Assembly (NCBI GenBank): GCA_965653225.1
Contig: CBFGZI010000146.1
Location: forward strand, 1-8,670
DNA: 8,670 nucleotides
DNA from: JALZDI01 sp965653225
Lineage (GTDB): Bacteria; Actinomycetota; Actinomycetes; Propionibacteriales; Nocardioidaceae
Direction: 5' to 3'
A program made the position numbers and the translations under genes. This document shows, in pieces, positions 6,167-8,670 of the stretch. How positions within the stretch are numbered: the first letter of the stretch is position 1; every line of letters starts with the position of its first letter. The notes beneath the pieces are model-generated. The model made no database searches and was not told where the DNA came from. It saw only the letters and a program-made list of their open reading frames with translations.

Positions 6167-6483
6167 GATCATGTCTCCGCAGGTCAGACAGCTCTTCCGG
6201 TACGAGGGCAGCGGCGCATCACCCCACCCCGTCGGAGCCGGCCACCCGCCCGGATCCGAGCACCCGAAGAAACCACTCCGCGTATGGCCCAGATGCGTCA
6301 TTTCCCGACCGAACGTCGGATTTCCCCTCGATTGCCTCAGCAACGCCGATAGCGTGCCGTTCAATCTTCAACAAGTTCCTGGACGGAGCTTTGATGCGCC
6401 GGGTGACATGGTCGCCGATAGGCCCGGCGTGGAGCAGAGGCGAAACCGACCGTCCTTTCGTTCTATCGAAAGGAAGTCGTCAG
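6167..6483. other. Gene-free stretch with the leader of the first exported-protein gene
   Basis: No gene is supported here. The left part (6167-6390) shows no clear structure apart from a small CCGA-ACG-TCGG palindrome near 6310-6320. The right part looks like a structured 5' leader: CGCCGGG (6397-6403) pairs with CCCGGCG (6423-6429), followed by the ribosome-binding-site hairpin at 6453-6474. I see no convincing promoter; TAGCGT at 6350-6355 fits the -10 pattern TANNNT but has no matching -35. Confidence 0.5.
6453..6476 (+). promoter_or_regulatory. Hairpin that masks the Shine-Dalgarno of the exported-protein gene
   Basis: TCCTTTCG (6453-6460) pairs perfectly with CGAAAGGA (6467-6474) across the 6-nt loop TTCTAT. 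The right arm contains most of the ribosome binding site AAGGAAG (6470-6476), which lies 7 nt before the ATG at 6484. If formed in the mRNA, the stem would hide the site, so translation may depend on temperature, a protein, a small RNA or transcription rate. Confidence 0.6.
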
Positions 6484-6939
6484 ATGCGACCTCTTGCCCG
6501 TCGTTCCAGCGCAGTTGCCGCCACCACCGTCGGCCTGCTCGGCCTCGGCGTCGCCTTCGCGGCGTGGACCTCCACCGGTGAGGGCACCGGCACCGCCGAG
6601 GCCGCCCAGGCCAAGCCGCTGGCCGTGCACGTTACGAACGTGACCGGCCTGTACCCGACCGGCTCGGTGGACGTGCCGTTCACGGTCTCCAACCCCAACC
6701 CCTACAACGTGACGCTCAGCAGCGTGACGCTGAAGAGCGTCGCGGTCGACGCCGCCCACTCCGACTGCGCCACCAGCGTGGTCACCGGTGCCGACCTTCC
6801 GGTGAACCTGGTGGCCACGAAGAACGGTGGCACCACCGCGAGCCAGAGCTTCACCGTCTCCATGAGCAACGCCGCCACCGACGCCTGCCAGGGCGCCACG
6901 TTCACGCTGACGCTCAAGGCGAGCGGGCTCAGCAGCTGA
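6484..6939 (+). CDS. Small exported beta-rich protein with SipW/TasA-like signal region
   Basis: This encodes a 151-aa protein of no family I can name with certainty. Residues 1-26 form a signal peptide (basic MRPLARR, hydrophobic core, then LGVAFA|AW). The mature N-terminus WTSTGEGTGTAEAAQAKPLA resembles the region after cleavage in TasA/camelysin proteins, where an FAxF/W motif precedes a Gly/Thr-rich stretch. The remainder (about 45-149) is rich in alternating Val/Thr/Ser, as expected for a single Ig-like beta-sandwich. Its only two cysteines, C95 and C135, could form a disulfide. There is no LPXTG or C-terminal membrane anchor. An in-frame upstream ATG at 6394 has its own GGAG, but codons between it and 6484 include ATA, AGA, CTA and AGT, unlike the gene body, so 6484 is preferred. 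A matrix, fibre or surface-subunit role is inference. Confidence 0.82.
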   Translation: MRPLARRSSAVAATTVGLLGLGVAFAAWTSTGEGTGTAEAAQAKPLAVHVTNVTGLYPTGSVDVPFTVSNPNPYNVTLSSVTLKSVAVDAAHSDCATSVVTGADLPVNLVATKNGGTTASQSFTVSMSNAATDACQGATFTLTLKASGLSS

Positions 6940-6940
6940 C

Positions 6941-6981
6941 CAGGTCGGGCCCCCCGAGGCCCATCCGGGGGGCCCGGTCTG
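6941..6981 (+). terminator. Very stable intercistronic hairpin, terminator or attenuator
   Basis: CGGGCCCCCCG (6946-6956) pairs perfectly with CGGGGGGCCCG (6966-6976) across a 9-nt loop. The stem extends outward through two G-U pairs and three further pairs (CAG 6941-6943 with CTG 6979-6981). It begins 2 nt after the stop of the 151-aa protein and ends 36 nt before the next ATG. There is no U-tract. It could end most transcripts or protect the upstream mRNA 3' end, so the first product is made in excess over the second. Confidence 0.7.
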
Positions 6982-7017
6982 CTCCAACAGATGGGCAAGT
7001 AGATCGGTAGGAGCGGC

Positions 7018-8412
7018 ATGCGCCGGGGCAGCACAGACGCCACAGCACGCGCCCTGCTGCGGCGCGCGTCGATGGTCGCGCTGGTTGGGCCGCTGGCCGC
7101 CGCCATGCTCCTGCTGACGTCGGGTACGGCGTTCGCCCAGTGGCTGCACACCGGCACCGCGCCGGCAACGGCCACTGCGGCGAGCATCCCGCAGGTCGGC
7201 ACCCCGACCGTGACGGGGACCGGGTCCCAGGCCACGATCAGCTGGAGCGCGGTGACCGTGACTGCGAGCCGCCCCGTCACGGGCTACGTCGTACGGCGCT
7301 ACAACGGCAGCGGCGCGGCGACGGTCGCATGCACCGTGACCGCGCCGACGGTGTCCTGCACCGACCCCCAGCCGGTGACCGGCAACGTGACCTACACCGT
7401 CGCGGCCACCTTCGCCGGCTGGTCCGGCCCCGAGAGCACGGCCGTCGCGTACGACGTGGTCGCTCCGTCGACCATCCTGTCCACGAGCACCGTCGCCAAC
7501 TCACGCGGCTGGTGGACCACCAGCCCGGTCACGGTCACGCTGAACGCATCCGACTCCGGCTCCGGGGTCGGCAGCATCAGCTACCGCGTGGGCGCCGCCG
7601 CCCCGGTCACTGTCAGCACCGCGAGCACGTCCTTCGCCGTCACGGCCCAGGGCAGCACCACCATCACGTACTTCGCCACCGACAAGGTCGGCAACGTCGA
7701 GGCGCAGAAGAGCTACACCCTGAAGGTCGACTCGGTGAGCCCGGCCGCACCCACCGGGCTGCAGGTGACCCCTGACACCGGTTCCTCCGCCACCGACCAC
7801 GTCACCAGCTCTCTCCAGCCACAGGTCGTCGGTACCGCCGAAGCCGGCGCGACCGTCGAGGTCAGCGTCGACGGCACCCTCAAGTGGTCGACGACGGCCG
7901 CGGCCAACGGCTCCTTCGCCGTCGGCGGCACTCTCGCCGACGCCCTGACCGCGGGCGCCCACGTGGTGTCCGTACGCGCCACTGACGCCGCGGGCAACAC
8001 CGGCCCCGCGGCGACCATGGACGTCGTCATCGACAACACCGCGCCGCTGGCGCCCGTCGTCATCAGCCCGGTCCAGAACACCCCCATCACCGTTGCGACC
8101 TGGGGAGTCGGGTGCCCTGCGCCCGCGGCGTGCGGCACAGCCGCGGACTCCGGAACCGGGGGGTCCGGAGTCCAGCGGCTGGAGTACGAGCTCCAGGTCA
8201 GCAACGGCAACAACGCCAGCTGCTGGAACGGCACCGGTTTCATCGCGACGGCCTGTGACCCGGCGCCCCGCATGACCGCGACCGGCACCACGAGCTGGTC
8301 CGTGGCCGTCCCGTTGAGCTCGATGCCGGCCGGCAGCTATCGCCTGACGATCCGCGCCGTCGACCTCGCCGGCAACGTCAGTGGCGACGCGACGCGCAGG
8401 TTCACCAAGTAG
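7018..8412 (+). CDS. Exported multi-domain Ig-like/FN3-like surface protein
   Basis: This encodes a 464-aa secreted protein. Residues 1-40 form a signal peptide with twin basic patches (MRR, LLRR) and a long hydrophobic core ending SGTAFA|QW. The mature start QWLHTGTAPATATAA matches the style of the preceding gene. Domains inferred from repeat patterns: FN3-like (about 58-150, SWSAVTV, GYVVRRY, C105/C114); Ig-like (about 151-240) ending ATDKVGNVEAQKSYTLKVDS; Ig-like (about 241-343) ending ATDAAGNTGPAATMDVVIDN; and a C-terminal domain (about 344-464) with C366, C372, C402 and C413, ending AVDLAGNVSGDATRRFTK. The recurring D-x-x-GN motif is common in bacterial adhesin and surface Ig-like repeats. 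There is no catalytic signature, sorting signal or C-terminal helix. AGGAG (7009-7013) precedes the ATG by 4 nt. The ATG at 7072 would remove the basic n-region. A binding or matrix role is inferred. Confidence 0.85.
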   Translation: MRRGSTDATARALLRRASMVALVGPLAAAMLLLTSGTAFAQWLHTGTAPATATAASIPQVGTPTVTGTGSQATISWSAVTVTASRPVTGYVVRRYNGSGAATVACTVTAPTVSCTDPQPVTGNVTYTVAATFAGWSGPESTAVAYDVVAPSTILSTSTVANSRGWWTTSPVTVTLNASDSGSGVGSISYRVGAAAPVTVSTASTSFAVTAQGSTTITYFATDKVGNVEAQKSYTLKVDSVSPAAPTGLQVTPDTGSSATDHVTSSLQPQVVGTAEAGATVEVSVDGTLKWSTTAAANGSFAVGGTLADALTAGAHVVSVRATDAAGNTGPAATMDVVIDNTAPLAPVVISPVQNTPITVATWGVGCPAPAACGTAADSGTGGSGVQRLEYELQVSNGNNASCWNGTGFIATACDPAPRMTATGTTSWSVAVPLSSMPAGSYRLTIRAVDLAGNVSGDATRRFTK

Positions 8413-8439
8413 ATCCAGGTAGATCGGACAAAAGCGCCT

Positions 8440-8453
8440 CGCCGCGGGCGGCG
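8440..8453 (+). terminator. Short GC hairpin after the Ig-like protein gene
   Basis: CGCCG (8440-8444) pairs with CGGCG (8449-8453) around CGGG. It follows the stop codon by 27 nt and precedes the next ATG by 42 nt. A weak terminator is possible, but the stem is short and lacks a U-tract. Confidence 0.3.
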
Positions 8454-8495
8454 TCTCCCTAGCCTTATGGGCGAACTGTCTGGTTGGGGGGGATC

Positions 8496-8670
8496 ATGGG
8501 GGTTTTCCGCCTGCGCTCTGCGTCGGTACGACGGGCCGCGTTCGCGCTGCTGGCGGCGCCGCTGCTGATGGCGCCGGCCTACCCGGTCGCGTCGGCGGCC
8601 ACCGCGGCCGAGCCGGGGCCGGTGATCACCTCCCCCACGGCCGGCCAGCAGGTCGGCGGGGAGATCGAGG
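8496..8670 (+). CDS. N-terminal part of a third exported protein, runs off the window
   Basis: The frame from the ATG at 8496 is open to the window end (58 codons). It begins MGVFRLRSASVRRAAF, continues with a hydrophobic core (ALLAAPLLMAPA) and reaches a likely cleavage region near ASAATAAEPG, so it encodes a signal peptide. The mature start PGPVITSPTAGQQVGGEIE resembles the first strand of bacterial Ig-like or FN3-like domains and recalls PLAPVVISPVQNTP in the previous gene's C-terminal domain. It lacks the AFA-x-W signal end of the two preceding genes. The ribosome binding site is a plain G-run (GGGGGGGA) 2 nt before the ATG. Codon use is strongly GC-biased. The rest of the protein, and so its function, is outside the window. 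Confidence 0.75.
   Translation, partial: MGVFRLRSASVRRAAFALLAAPLLMAPAYPVASAATAAEPGPVITSPTAGQQVGGEIE

Noticed and set aside
6394..6476. Possible c-di-GMP (GEMM) riboswitch, suggested by AGGCGAAACC near 6438
   Set aside because: The conserved GEMM core with GGGACGCAAAGCC is missing and the remaining pairing does not fit.
6394..6483. Upstream in-frame ATG with GGAG 5 nt before it, giving a 30-residue extension of the 151-aa protein
   Set aside because: Codons in this stretch (ATA, AGA, CTA, AGT, GGA) are unlike the gene body, the extension would bury the signal peptide, and two RNA stems overlap it. It is kept only as an alternative.

Overview
The window comes from a very GC-rich chromosome. 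Codon third positions are almost always G or C, one start is GTG, and ATGA/GTGA gene overlaps are used. Together with the protein types this points to an actinobacterium. I cannot name the genus.

Layout, left to right. Positions 1-413 hold no convincing gene: a degenerate direct-repeat cluster (1-255), then small hairpins beyond the end of the first operon. Positions 414-4101 are a tight three-gene operon on the minus strand, transcribed right to left: cystathionine gamma-synthase (metB), a GlmL/MutL-type ASKHA ATPase, and an AI-2E/PerM-family membrane protein. Each junction is a 4-nt start/stop overlap, so translation is probably coupled. Diverging from metB is msrA (4249-4890, plus). The 147-bp gap carries a perfect 13-bp inverted repeat with a second, nested one inside it. 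A methionine-synthesis enzyme and a methionine-sulfoxide repair enzyme thus share one regulatory region.

msrA converges on a TetR-family regulator (4992-5630, minus), with a 14-bp perfect hairpin between them that suits a bidirectional terminator. Upstream of tetR, on the same strand, is a four-helix SPW-repeat membrane protein (5714-6073). Its promoter-like region contains a perfect TGACCG-CC-CGGTCA palindrome typical of TetR operators. A 27-bp palindrome lies between this gene and tetR.

From 6484 onward the plus strand carries three consecutive exported-protein genes: a 151-aa beta-rich protein, a 464-aa protein of several Ig-like/FN3-like domains, and the start of a third that runs off the window. 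The first two share a signal-peptide end of the form AFA-x-W followed by a Gly/Thr/Ala-rich stretch, which resembles the SipW-processed signals of TasA/camelysin proteins. A hairpin masks the ribosome binding site of the first gene, and a very stable hairpin separates the first from the second. This looks like a cell-surface or matrix assembly locus under post-transcriptional control, and it is the least explained part of the window.
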